Below, one piece after another: positions 16,111 through 24,988 of a stretch of 46,885 bases of DNA. Position numbers and translations under genes: made by a program. Below the pieces are notes generated by a model. That model searched no databases and was not told the origin of the DNA. It saw only the letters and a program-made list of their open reading frames with translations. Every line of letters begins with the position of its first letter. Within the stretch, counting starts at the first letter, position 1. Source of the DNA: Fenollaria massiliensis (GTDB lineage: Bacteria; Bacillota; Clostridia; Tissierellales; Peptoniphilaceae); the NCBI RefSeq assembly GCF_000312505.2, contig NZ_HG326230.1, forward strand, positions 1 through 46,885, in the 5' to 3' direction.

Positions 16111-17088
16111 ATGAAAAGAAGAATAATTATAAGTATATTAGTTTTAGTAGTATTGTTGGTTACTCCAGTAATAAATATACAAGCTTTGACAATAGAAGAA
16201 AGTAAAATAGATAAAATAAATAGAACTCATCCATTAGACAGTGGAAAAGAGATCTTATATTATTTACTTTACACTGAAAATGATGATAAACTGATAAATG
16301 ATGTTAGAAATATGAAATCAGATTTAAAACTATCTGAAGAACAATTTATTGCGATAAAAGAAATAGGTTTAAATGAACATTTAAAAGATAATGAATTAAA
16401 TGAAAAGAGTAAAATTGATACTTATAAAAACAATATAGAGTCAGTTAAGCTATACAATAATAATATATATAAATTAACGGATCAAAGAAATCAAGAATTG
16501 ATTAGAGTTTTTAAATCTACAGAAGAATTAGAAAAGTTCAGAGATTGGATTTACAACTGGTGGATTAAAGAATGTGATTATCGTATGAATAGAAATTCTC
16601 TTAGAGCTGATATTGATAGAGTTTCTAATATCTAGGCTACTCAATATTATACTACTAAGAGCGGATCAATTGAAGCATCATTACCAGATAAAAAACTTAA
16701 ATTTGCAAATTTAGGATGGCCAAATGGTTATTCAAATCCACCATATACTGTTAATGTATATAATCCTAAAAATAGTAAACGGTGAAAATGTAGAAATATT
16801 AGACGTTGGACCATGGAATGAGGATGATAATTACTGGGATACAGATAGAAGGATGTTCTCTGGATTAGGTTTAGGAGTTCCTGAAGCTCAAGCAGCTTAT
16901 TTTGATAGATATAACAATGGAAAAATCAATTTGGAAGAGTTGTTTCAAATCCAGCAGGAATTGATTTATCTATTGAATTAGCAAGAGATTTAGGCTTTGG
17001 TAAAAATGTAAACGTTACGAATGAAGAAGAGTACGAGGCGAAGAAGGCCTACTTTGCATTAAGAATCAATGTAAAGAAAGAAAAGTAA
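16111..17088 (+). pseudogene. secreted protein with RlpA/double-psi-barrel-like domain, broken in at least three places
   Basis: The first 174 residues are intact: signal peptide to about residue 25, then a helical region ending WIYNWWIKECDYRMNR. An in-frame TAG at 16633 is followed in the same frame by ATQYYTTKSGSIEASLPD and LGWPNGYSNPPYTVNVYNPK. The frame then changes in an A tract near 16765 to give VNGENVEILDVGPWNEDD, and again in an A tract near 16925 to give NPAGIDLSIELARDLGFG. The VEILDVGPW and GIDLS...LG pair recalls DPBB/RlpA-like wall proteins. The tail VNVTNEEEYEAKKAYF is shared with the 12.2-kb lipoprotein. Confidence 0.75.
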
Positions 17089-17091
17089 ATA
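17008..17091 (+). repeat. dispersed repeat, copy 2
   Basis: The counterpart of 12680-12765. It encodes the C-terminal tail of the broken gene and runs into GAAAGAAAAGTAAATA after the tail codons. Confidence 0.8.
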
Positions 17092-17105
17092 AGGAGGAAT
17101 AATAA

Positions 17106-17498
17106 ATGAGTAAAAGTAAAAAAATAATATATGCCATATTAATTATTGTAATAATTTTTGCAGCATATAAATTGATTAACAATAAAAATACAAATAATGA
17201 AGAAGTTTTATATCCGGCTATTAACGATGAATTAATTAGTGAATTGGAAAATGGAAAGAAAACATATCTATTTGACAGTGAAGGTGTTGTTAATGAATAC
17301 CTAGCTAAAACATATCCAGATAGCAAATTTGAGGTAAAAGATAAAAAAGACAGTGGCAATACCATGACCTATACTATAAACCTGGTTGATAAGGATAAAG
17401 AGCTTGAATTAACTTTGAAGCAAAAGGAAATTGAAGTGAATAAAGAAAAGTTAAATATATGGGTCATTACAGATAGTAAAGAAATAACAAAGAAGTAA
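17106..17498 (+). CDS. small membrane-anchored protein, unknown function
   Basis: 130 residues: an N-terminal helix (about 6-23) preceded by SKSKK, then a highly charged extracytosolic domain of about 100 residues rich in Lys, Glu and Asp. No Cys or catalytic motif is evident and I do not recognise the family. The ribosome site is AAGGAGG. It sits between the repeat-derived tail and a repeat-derived terminator, as if inserted into a duplicated unit. Confidence 0.65.
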   Translation: MSKSKKIIYAILIIVIIFAAYKLINNKNTNNEEVLYPAINDELISELENGKKTYLFDSEGVVNEYLAKTYPDSKFEVKDKKDSGNTMTYTINLVDKDKELELTLKQKEIEVNKEKLNIWVITDSKEITKK

Positions 17499-17507
17499 AT
17501 AGATTGT

Positions 17508-17541
17508 ATAAGGGCTTAGTGATTAAGTCCTTATATTTTTT
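17508..17541 (+). terminator. rho-independent terminator, second copy
   Basis: Stem ATAAGGGCTTA/TAAGTCCTTAT with one G-U pair and a T run. It has the same stem and flanks as the terminator at 12773-12806, with a different loop. Confidence 0.85.
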
Positions 17542-17562
17542 GTAAAAATATTTCTATAATGA

Positions 17563-17591
17563 TTGAAAAATATTTTTCTTAGTGATATAAT
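17563..17591 (+). promoter_or_regulatory. promoter of the purine operon
   Basis: TTGAAA and an extended -10 TGATATAAT with a 17-bp spacer. The leader is only about 25 bases, with no room for a purine riboswitch. I see no PurR box pair. Confidence 0.8.
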
Positions 17592-17621
17592 TAGAATGTA
17601 ATTTTTAAGGAGGATGACGAC

Positions 17622-18332
17622 ATGGAAAAGTTAGAACAAGTTTATGAAGGTAAGGCAAAAAAGGTTTTCAAAACTGATGACCCTAAAAAGTTTATCTTAT
17701 CTTACAAGGATGACGCTACTGCATTTAACGGCAAGAAGAAAGGAACTATAGTTGGCAAAGGGGTAGTCAACAACAAGATGAGTAACTTCTTCTTCCAAAA
17801 GCTTGAAAAAGAAGGTATACCAACAATATACATTGAAGAACTAAACGACAGAGACACTTTAGTTAAGGCTGTTGAGATAGTTCCACTAGAAGTTATAGTT
17901 AGAAACGTAACTGCAGGTAGCTTCTCTAAGAGGATGGGTGTTGAAGAAGGTAAGGAATTAATTCACCCAATAGTTGAGTTCTCATACAAGTCAGATCCAC
18001 TTGATGACCCATTCATCAACGATGACTATGCTACAGCACTTGGTCTTGCTACTAAAGAAGAAGTAGAAACTATAAAAGACTATGCAAGAAAGGTAAATGA
18101 ATACCTTTGCAAGCATTTTAAATCTGTTGGCATAAGACTAGTTGACTTCAAGCTTGAATTTGGTAGATATGACGGCAAGATTATCTTAGCTGACGAAATC
18201 AGTCCAGATACTATGAGACTTTGGGACTACGAAACTAACGAAAAGCTTGATAAAGACAGGTTCAGACGTGACCTTGGTAATGTTGAAGATGCATACCACG
18301 AAGTCATGAGAAGACTTGGACTAGAAAAGTAA
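17622..18332 (+). CDS. purC: phosphoribosylaminoimidazole-succinocarboxamide synthase
   Basis: A 236-residue SAICAR synthetase of IMP synthesis: joins CAIR and aspartate with ATP. Motifs in order: YEGKAKKVF (ATP loop), DDATAFNGKK, VNNKMSNFFF, VRNVTAGSFSKRMG and ADEISPDTMRLWD. Length and start are standard for the bacterial enzyme, and AAGGAGG precedes the ATG. The TAA overlaps the purF ATG by one base (TAATG), so translation is probably coupled. Confidence 0.97.
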   Translation: MEKLEQVYEGKAKKVFKTDDPKKFILSYKDDATAFNGKKKGTIVGKGVVNNKMSNFFFQKLEKEGIPTIYIEELNDRDTLVKAVEIVPLEVIVRNVTAGSFSKRMGVEEGKELIHPIVEFSYKSDPLDDPFINDDYATALGLATKEEVETIKDYARKVNEYLCKHFKSVGIRLVDFKLEFGRYDGKIILADEISPDTMRLWDYETNEKLDKDRFRRDLGNVEDAYHEVMRRLGLEK

Positions 18333-19720
18333 TGTTTGATAAAATACATGAGGAGTGTGGCGTTTTCGGAGCTTATTCACTTAAGCACGAAGACGTCTCG
18401 ACTCTGATTTACTACGGATTATTCGCTTTACAGCACAGAGGCCAAGAATCTTGCGGTATTGCTGTAACAGATACCAAGATGAGCCAAAACATCCAAGTTT
18501 ATAAAAACATGGGTCTAGTTAATGATGTTTTTAATAAAGAAAATTTAGCTAAACTTAATGGCAATCTAGGTGTTGGACATGTTAGATACTCAACTTCAGG
18601 TAATTCTACCGTTACTAATGCTCAGCCACTAGTTATAAACTATTGGAAAGGTACTTTAGCCATCGCTCATAACGGCAATATTGTTAATCAAAAAGCACTT
18701 AAGGATGAACTTTCACAAACAGGAGCCATCTTCCAAACGACTTCTGATTCTGAAATCATTCCTTATCTTATAGCAAGAGCTAGACTTGAGTCAAAATCTG
18801 TTGAAGAGGCAGTTGTCAAGGCTATGCCAAAGATAGTTGGAGCCTACTCACTAGCAATAGCAAGCCCACAAAAGCTTATCGCTGCAAGAGATCCAAACGG
18901 TTTTCATCCACTTTGCATAGGTCAAAAAGAAGATACATACTTTGTGTCGAGCGAGTCATGCGCTCTTGACGCAGTTGGAGCAAAGTTCATAAGAGATGTT
19001 GAGCCAGGCGAAGTTGTTGTTATTAATGAAGATGGTATAGAATCTGTCTACAAATACGAAGCTAAAAAATCCGTCTGCATCTTTGAATACATTTATTTTG
19101 CAAGACCCGACTCAGTTATAGATGGCATCAGCGTTTATGAAGCAAGATTAAACGCAGGTAGGATGCTTCACAAGAGATATCCAGTCGATGCTGACGTAGT
19201 CGTTGGAGTTCCAGACTCAGGTACACCAGCAGCTTATGGCTATGCACAAGAGGCTAATATACCATTCTCAATCGCTTTCATCAAGAATAATTATGTTGGT
19301 AGAACATTTATTAAGCCTAGTCAAGATCAAAGATCACAAGGCGTATCTATCAAGCTAAACATTCTTAAGGATGAGGTTAAAGATAAGAAGATAGTTTTAG
19401 TTGATGATTCAATCGTTAGAGGAACAACTATGAAAAATATTGTAAAGCAGCTTAAGGAGCTTGGCGCTAAGGAAGTTCATGTCAGAATATCCTCACCACC
19501 ATTCTTACATCCGTGCTTTTATGGTACTGACGTGCCGACAAATAAGGAGCTAATCGCGTTTAAGTATACACAAGATGAGATCAGGGACTACATTGGCTGT
19601 GATACGCTTGGTTACTTAAAGGTAGAGGATCTTAAAGAGCTTGTAGAAGGACGCTGTGACTATTGCAACGCTTGCTTTACTGGTAATTATCCAACAGAGG
19701 TGGAAGATGGACAAATATAA
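18332..19720 (+). CDS. purF: amidophosphoribosyltransferase
   Basis: 462 residues. Catalyses the committed step from PRPP and glutamine to phosphoribosylamine. After a short propeptide the Ntn nucleophile is Cys9 (EECGVFGAY). The PRPP loop is VLVDDSIVRGTT, with VVGVPDSGTPAAYGYA before it. CDYCNACFTGNYP near the C terminus supplies cysteines of the [4Fe-4S] cluster found in the Bacillus-type enzyme. The gene overlaps purB by 14 bases. Confidence 0.97.
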   Translation: MFDKIHEECGVFGAYSLKHEDVSTLIYYGLFALQHRGQESCGIAVTDTKMSQNIQVYKNMGLVNDVFNKENLAKLNGNLGVGHVRYSTSGNSTVTNAQPLVINYWKGTLAIAHNGNIVNQKALKDELSQTGAIFQTTSDSEIIPYLIARARLESKSVEEAVVKAMPKIVGAYSLAIASPQKLIAARDPNGFHPLCIGQKEDTYFVSSESCALDAVGAKFIRDVEPGEVVVINEDGIESVYKYEAKKSVCIFEYIYFARPDSVIDGISVYEARLNAGRMLHKRYPVDADVVVGVPDSGTPAAYGYAQEANIPFSIAFIKNNYVGRTFIKPSQDQRSQGVSIKLNILKDEVKDKKIVLVDDSIVRGTTMKNIVKQLKELGAKEVHVRISSPPFLHPCFYGTDVPTNKELIAFKYTQDEIRDYIGCDTLGYLKVEDLKELVEGRCDYCNACFTGNYPTEVEDGQI

Positions 19721-21143
19721 TAAATATATATCGCCGTTCTCAGAAAGATATTCTTCAAAAGAGATGCAGTATATATTTTCAGAAGAATTTAAATTTAAAA
19801 CTTGGAGAAAGATGTGGATAGCCCTTGCTGAAGCAGAAAAAGAGATGGGTCTAGACATATCAGATGAAGCTATCGAAGAGATGAAGGCTAATAAGGACAA
19901 TCTTAACATCGAAGTCGCAAAAGAAAGAGAAAAGCTTGTGCGTCACGATGTTATGAGTCATGTCTACGCCTATGGTCTTCAGGCACCAAAGGCAAAGGCA
20001 ATCATTCACTTAGGAGCAACTAGCTGCTATGTTGGTGATAACACTGACCTTATCACTATGCACGAGGCTCTTAAGCTTATCAGAAAAAAAGTTCTTACTG
20101 TTATGAAAAATCTAAGAGACTTTGCCATGAAGTATAAGGACCTTGATACGCTTGGCTACACTCACTACCAAGCAGCTCAACCAACAACTGTTGGTAAGAG
20201 AGCCTCACTATGGCTTCAAGACCTTTATATGGACCTAGAAGAGCTAGATAAATTATTAGCAGATTACAAATTACTTGGATCAAAAGGAACTACAGGCACA
20301 CAAGCCTCTTTCATGGAACTTTTTGACAATGACGAAGAAAAAGTAAAGAAAGTCGATGAACTTATAGTGAAAAAACTTGGTTTCGATAAAGTTTTAACTA
20401 TAAGCGGACAAACATATACAAGGAAAATAGATGCCAAGATACTTAATGTACTTAGCCTAATAGCTCAAAGTGCATATAAGTTCTCAGGCGACTTAAGACT
20501 ATTAGCAAATTTAAAAGAAATAGAAGAGCCACTAGAAAAAAATCAAATCGGTTCATCTGCCATGCCATACAAGAGAAATCCTATGCGTGCAGAAAGAATC
20601 GCATCCATTTCACGCTACATCATAGTAAACTCACTTAATCCGCAAATAACTGCCGCAACACAATGGTTTGAAAGAACACTTGATGACTCGGCTAATAAAA
20701 GGATTGCTGTGAGCGAGGCCTTCCTAGCGCTTGATGGCGTACTAGATATATACATCAACGTTAGCGACGGACTTATAGTTTATGAGAATGTTATTAAGAA
20801 GCACTTAAACGAAGAGCTTCCATTTATGATAACAGAAAATATCCTTATGGAATGCGTTAAACGTGGCGGAGACAGACAAGCCCTTCATGACAAGATCAGA
20901 GTTCATTCGAGAGAAGCTCAAAAGAGGATCAAAGAAGAGGGCAAGGATAATAATTTATTAAAGCTAATTTCTGAGGACAAAGACTTTAACTTAACTATGG
21001 ATGACATAGAAGAGATAAAGTCTGATTCAAAGATTAGTGGTAGAGCATCTTCACAAGTTGAAGAATTCGTAAGTGAAACCATTGACCCGATACTTGAAAA
21101 GAACAAAGACAGCATCGGTATCAAGGTTGAACTCAATGTTTAG
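19707..21143 (+). CDS. purB: adenylosuccinate lyase
   Basis: 478 residues. Releases fumarate from SAICAR and from adenylosuccinate. Signature GSSAMPYKRNPM, the catalytic His regions (GATSCYVGDN and YTHYQAAQP) and the fumarase/aspartase fold are complete. At 478 residues it is the longer form known from eukaryotes and some Clostridia rather than the roughly 430-residue B. subtilis type. The ATG at 19707 has AGAGGTGG upstream and gives MDKYNKYISPFSERY, a normal N terminus. An ATG 51 bases further upstream would add a spurious extension from the purF frame. Confidence 0.96.
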   Translation: MDKYNKYISPFSERYSSKEMQYIFSEEFKFKTWRKMWIALAEAEKEMGLDISDEAIEEMKANKDNLNIEVAKEREKLVRHDVMSHVYAYGLQAPKAKAIIHLGATSCYVGDNTDLITMHEALKLIRKKVLTVMKNLRDFAMKYKDLDTLGYTHYQAAQPTTVGKRASLWLQDLYMDLEELDKLLADYKLLGSKGTTGTQASFMELFDNDEEKVKKVDELIVKKLGFDKVLTISGQTYTRKIDAKILNVLSLIAQSAYKFSGDLRLLANLKEIEEPLEKNQIGSSAMPYKRNPMRAERIASISRYIIVNSLNPQITAATQWFERTLDDSANKRIAVSEAFLALDGVLDIYINVSDGLIVYENVIKKHLNEELPFMITENILMECVKRGGDRQALHDKIRVHSREAQKRIKEEGKDNNLLKLISEDKDFNLTMDDIEEIKSDSKISGRASSQVEEFVSETIDPILEKNKDSIGIKVELNV

Positions 21144-21152
21144 GAGGTATAT

Positions 21153-22427
21153 ATGATTACAGCTATAGTAGGAGCTAACTGGGGCGACGAAGGCAAGGGC
21201 AAAGTAACTGATATGCTAGCATGTGATGCAGATTATGTCGTTAGATTTCAAGGTGGAGCCAACGCTGGCCACACTATTATCAATAATTATGGTAGATTTG
21301 CACTTCATCTATTGCCATCAGGAATATTTAATGAAAACACTGTCAACATACTTGCAAACGGTGTTGCACTAAACATACCATTCTTCATAAACGAGCTTAA
21401 ATCAATCATTGACGCAGGCGTTAAAGAGCCAAAAGTTTATGTATCTGACAGAGCACAAATAGTTATGCCATATCATATAGACTTTGATAAGTACGAAGAA
21501 GAAAGACTTAGCAAGGCATCCTTTGGCTCGACTAAATCAGGCATAGCATATATTTTTGCAGATAAATATCAAAAGATAGGCTTTGAAGTGAATGAGCTTT
21601 ATGACGAAGAATATCTTTCAGAAAAATTAGATTTGATACTACCAATTAAAAATGCCATTCTTAAGGAGCTTTATCATAAAGAGCCGCTTAAGAAGGAAGA
21701 TGTATTAAAGACACTTCTTGAATATGGCGAAATGATTAAGCCATATGTTAAAAACACATCCAAGATGCTTAGAAAAGCTATCAAAGATGGCAAGAAAATC
21801 TTATTTGAAGGCCAATTAGGTACACTTAAAGATACAGATCACGGCATATACCCAATGGTAACAAGCTCATCAACACTAGCTGGCTACGCAGCCATAGGAG
21901 CTGGAGTGCCACCGTATGAAATTAAAAACATCATCGCAGTAACAAAGGCATATTCATCAGCAGTAGGCGCAGGCGAGTTCGTTAGCGAAATCTTTGATGA
22001 AGAAGCAAATGGGTTGAGGACTCATGGCGGCGACAAGGGCGAGTTCGGCGCAACAACAGGTAGACCAAGAAGAGTTGGCTGGTTTGACGTAGTCGCAACA
22101 AAGTATGGCATAGAAATGCAAGGCGCAACAGATATCGCCTTCATGGTAGTAGACGCACTTAGTTACCTAGACGAGATACCAGTTTGTGTTAGCTACGACA
22201 TAGACGGCGAGATAACAGATGAGTTTCCTAACACATCCAAGCTTAAAAAAGCAAAACCAGTTCTAGAAAGACTAAAGGGCTGGAAATGCGACATAAGAGG
22301 CATAACTAAGTATGAAGAGCTTCCAAAAGAAGCAAGGGACTACATCGAGTTCATCGAAGAAAAACTTGGCAAAAAATTCAAATACATTTCTACAGGACCA
22401 AAGAGAGAAGAAATGATAATTAGATAA
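21153..22427 (+). CDS. purA: adenylosuccinate synthase
   Basis: 424 residues. GTP-dependent condensation of IMP and aspartate, the first step to AMP. It has GANWGDEGKGK (GTP loop, catalytic Asp12), GGANAGHTI (catalytic His), FEGQLGTLKDTDHG and TTGRPRRVGWFD. The gene follows purB by nine bases with an AGGAGG site. The operon therefore makes SAICAR, phosphoribosylamine and AMP, while the remaining purine genes are not here. Confidence 0.97.
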   Translation: MITAIVGANWGDEGKGKVTDMLACDADYVVRFQGGANAGHTIINNYGRFALHLLPSGIFNENTVNILANGVALNIPFFINELKSIIDAGVKEPKVYVSDRAQIVMPYHIDFDKYEEERLSKASFGSTKSGIAYIFADKYQKIGFEVNELYDEEYLSEKLDLILPIKNAILKELYHKEPLKKEDVLKTLLEYGEMIKPYVKNTSKMLRKAIKDGKKILFEGQLGTLKDTDHGIYPMVTSSSTLAGYAAIGAGVPPYEIKNIIAVTKAYSSAVGAGEFVSEIFDEEANGLRTHGGDKGEFGATTGRPRRVGWFDVVATKYGIEMQGATDIAFMVVDALSYLDEIPVCVSYDIDGEITDEFPNTSKLKKAKPVLERLKGWKCDIRGITKYEELPKEARDYIEFIEEKLGKKFKYISTGPKREEMIIR

Positions 22428-22432
22428 AGATT

Positions 22433-22464
22433 AACTACGCTTGTGTATATGAGCGTAGTTTTTT
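22433..22464 (+). terminator. terminator after purA, copy 1 of a repeated terminator
   Basis: The 9-bp stem AACTACGCT/AGCGTAGTT with loop TGTGTATATG and T run recurs at 24126 and, with one change, at 24957. Confidence 0.92.
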
Positions 22465-22465
22465 G

Positions 22466-22493
22466 TTGCAAAAAATTGCATTTGTGATATAAT
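22466..22493 (+). promoter_or_regulatory. promoter of the ABC exporter gene (cassette copy 1)
   Basis: TTGCAA and extended -10 TGATATAAT, with a 16-bp spacer. Same arrangement as the promoter at 24160-24192, which has a G10 insert. Confidence 0.65.
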
Positions 22494-22524
22494 AATTATG
22501 TTAAACTACAAGGGAGTACTTAAT

Positions 22525-24120
22525 ATGGAACTAAAAAAATCGAAAAAAGAAATGTTAAAGCTTGTTAATATACCTAGCTTTATCTTACTACTTGCACTTT
22601 GCTTATTATCAGCAATATTATTTGTAATAGCACCAATCACCTTAAACACGGTTATTGAAAATGTTGGCAAGATTGGTGTTTATGATATACTTAAAGTTAT
22701 ATCAATACTAGCACTTGGATACATAGTTGATTTTATCTCTGTTTTTACAAAGAATCAGCTGGTACAAGATTATCATACAAAAGGCGCTGGTCTTATATAT
22801 AGCGATATATTTAAATTAGACTACGATAAATACATAAACGAGGGACCAACAGCACTTCGCGAGCTTGCTTATAACGCGGTTGAAGCATATGCTAGTTTTT
22901 ATTTTGACGTCATACCAAATCTTCTTGTCAATATTGTAACTATAGTTGTAACGATAGCAGTTGCTTGGTCATTTAATTATATTGCAGCTCTATTTATGCT
23001 TGCAATCATCCCAATTCACTACTTCGGCTTTAAGGCACTTAATAAAAAACTATCTAAGCTATCAATAAATTTGCAAAGTACAAGTAGTGAATCATTCAAA
23101 AATATTAATTCACTTATTTCACAAGTTGATTTTATCAAACAAAACGCTGAGAATGAAAACTTATTACCAGCGATTGAAGATAATATTCATAAATCAGAGG
23201 GAGTTAGAAAGAAAGTTAACTACGTTGCTAACGGTGCATCAGGCTTACTTATTGGTTTAAATCAAATCATACAAAATTTGGTAATCATCTTCTTAGCCGC
23301 TCTTGCACTTAATGATAAGAACAATTTTGGATCAGTAATATTTGTTATGCTTGTATTTCCTTACTTTTCTAATGCTATTAGAGGTTTATCTTTTACAAAT
23401 TTAGGCTTTGCTAATGTAAAAGCAGCTGATAATTTTTTAAAGACACTTATAGATTTTAAAGCAAAAGATGGTTCAAAGCCTATGCCAGAGAAAATTGAAA
23501 GCATAAAATTTGACATCGACAAGGTCAATATACTTGATAAAAATTTACTTAATAATGTAAAGATGGAGTTTAAAAAAGGAGATATAGTTGGCGTTATGGG
23601 CGAGAGTGGTACTGGTAAGAGCACTCTATTAAAACTTATACCAAAGTTTAGAGAAACAGATGGTATATATATAAATGATATTCCTATAAGTGAGATAAAA
23701 AATAAAGATTATCTAAGAAAAGTTTCTTATTACTCACAAAACACACCAATTATTACAGATACTTTATATAATAATTTAAATTTTGGACGCAAAAAAGTTT
23801 CTAAAGCAATATATGAAGCAATGCCGTTCTTAACTAAGTTTATAAATCTAGATGAAATGATAGTTGAGAATGGAGCGAATTTATCAGGTGGAGACAAACA
23901 AAGGATAGCTCTTTCTAGATATTTTACAGAAGATGCTGACATAGTTATACTTGATGAGCCTACATCTTCATTAGATAAAGAAACTGAAGAAGAGCTCATG
24001 AAAGAGATACTAAAAGATACTAAGGATAAGATTGTGTTTATAATTAGTCATAACAAAGAAATTATGAAGTATTGTTCACATCTTGTTGAAATAAAAAATA
24101 AAACAGCAACAGTTTTATAA
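22525..24120 (+). CDS. ABC exporter half-transporter (membrane domain plus ATPase)
   Basis: 531 residues: six membrane helices within about 1-300, then a nucleotide-binding domain with Walker A GESGTGKS (359-366), signature LSGGDKQR (453-460) and Walker B IVILDEP (473-479). It should work as a homodimer, or with an unlinked partner. Substrate unknown. The ATG at 22525 has AAGGGAG upstream. An ATG 27 bases earlier falls between the -10 box and the expected transcription start and cannot be used. The gene is flanked by direct copies of the same terminator-promoter cassette. Confidence 0.88.
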   Translation: MELKKSKKEMLKLVNIPSFILLLALCLLSAILFVIAPITLNTVIENVGKIGVYDILKVISILALGYIVDFISVFTKNQLVQDYHTKGAGLIYSDIFKLDYDKYINEGPTALRELAYNAVEAYASFYFDVIPNLLVNIVTIVVTIAVAWSFNYIAALFMLAIIPIHYFGFKALNKKLSKLSINLQSTSSESFKNINSLISQVDFIKQNAENENLLPAIEDNIHKSEGVRKKVNYVANGASGLLIGLNQIIQNLVIIFLAALALNDKNNFGSVIFVMLVFPYFSNAIRGLSFTNLGFANVKAADNFLKTLIDFKAKDGSKPMPEKIESIKFDIDKVNILDKNLLNNVKMEFKKGDIVGVMGESGTGKSTLLKLIPKFRETDGIYINDIPISEIKNKDYLRKVSYYSQNTPIITDTLYNNLNFGRKKVSKAIYEAMPFLTKFINLDEMIVENGANLSGGDKQRIALSRYFTEDADIVILDEPTSSLDKETEEELMKEILKDTKDKIVFIISHNKEIMKYCSHLVEIKNKTATVL

Positions 24121-24125
24121 AGATT

Positions 24126-24158
24126 AACTACGCTTGTGTATATGAGCGTAGTTTTTTT
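24126..24158 (+). terminator. terminator after the ABC exporter, copy 2
   Basis: Identical stem and loop to copy 1, with seven T after the stem. Confidence 0.92.
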
Positions 24159-24159
24159 G

Positions 24160-24192
24160 TTGCAAATGGGGGGGGGGTACTTGTGATATAAT
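24160..24192 (+). promoter_or_regulatory. promoter with ten-G spacer tract, possibly phase-variable
   Basis: TTGCAA (24160-24165) and extended -10 TGATATAAT (TATAAT 24187-24192) as in the upstream cassette copy. The spacer is 21 bp because it contains G10. Slippage in the tract would alter spacer length and promoter strength. Confidence 0.6.
24168..24177. repeat. poly-G tract of 10 bases
   Basis: The longest G run seen in this A+T-rich window. It lies upstream of the -10 box of the next gene. Confidence 0.95.
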
Positions 24193-24212
24193 AAAAAAAA
24201 GGGGTTGATAAA

Positions 24213-24869
24213 ATGAAGAAGAAAATAGTTTTATTTCTTTTAGTGCTTTGTTTACTAATGAGTTTTGGCTGCACAAAAACAAAAAAAGAAAATAAAAATG
24301 ATATTGAAACTAAGAATGAAACGACTGAAGAGACAAGAATAAGTGAATTAGAAGAAGAAAATAAAAAGCTTAAGGATAATCTTGCAAGCTTTGCACTTTC
24401 ACAAGAAGAACAAGAAGAGATAATTAAATATTATAGAAGCATATTTTCAAATATGAGCAAAAGAGATGATGAAGACTTAAAAAATAAAGTTAATGCAGAT
24501 GTGCTTACACCAATGTTTTCATTTAAAGAAAGATTGCTTAATGAAGAAGAAGTTATACCTATAAGTAGTCTCGATGACAAAGCGTTGACAATACACTTTA
24601 CATATAAGAACTTGCCAATAAGTTTAAGACATGAGTATCAATTAGCATTCCAAGATGAGCTAATTAAGATAGATCCTGAAAAGATGCTTGAGATTAAAAC
24701 TACTCATGATTATGATATTGTGAATAATAATGCTTACGGATTAAATGATGCAGCGATTACGATTAAAGACGTAAAAGCTGGTGACAGCATAAGCATAGTA
24801 CTTAGTGATGAACTTGCTAAGCTATGTGATTATAAGAGCGGCAGCATCACCATAAACATAATTGAGTAA
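24213..24869 (+). CDS. coiled-coil lipoprotein, paralogue of the 26.3-kb gene
   Basis: 218 residues. The lipobox is SFGC (Cys20). A Lys/Glu/Thr-rich linker and a short coiled coil (about 42-60, ISELEEENKKLKDNL) lead into a conserved domain. Shared with the 26.3-kb protein are LRHEY/VRHEY, a (K/S)MLEIKT/SMLDIKT stretch with the DYDI/DYVI that follows, IKDVKAGDSI and the end SITINIIE. Function unknown; probably surface-exposed. The short leader and ten-G promoter suggest variable expression. Confidence 0.7.
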   Translation: MKKKIVLFLLVLCLLMSFGCTKTKKENKNDIETKNETTEETRISELEEENKKLKDNLASFALSQEEQEEIIKYYRSIFSNMSKRDDEDLKNKVNADVLTPMFSFKERLLNEEEVIPISSLDDKALTIHFTYKNLPISLRHEYQLAFQDELIKIDPEKMLEIKTTHDYDIVNNNAYGLNDAAITIKDVKAGDSISIVLSDELAKLCDYKSGSITINIIE

Positions 24870-24902
24870 TATAAATTAAGGGGAAGTAGTCTCACTTTTC
24901 TA

Positions 24903-24921
24903 ATCTATAAAGAAATCTTAT
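24903..24921 (+). repeat. 19-base direct repeat, copy 1
   Basis: ATCTATAAAGAAATCTTAT follows the first coiled-coil lipoprotein gene and recurs exactly after its paralogue. Confidence 0.8.
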
Positions 24922-24956
24922 TAAAAGAGAGAAGAAATGATAATAAGATAAAAATT

Positions 24957-24988
24957 AACTACGTTTGTGTATATGAGCGTAGTTTTTT
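24957..24988 (+). terminator. terminator, copy 3
   Basis: AACTACGTT/AGCGTAGTT with the same TGTGTATATG loop. One C-to-T change converts a G-C pair to G-U. Confidence 0.88.

Noticed and set aside
17592-17621. Purine riboswitch ahead of purC
   Set aside because: The leader is too short and no aptamer core is present.
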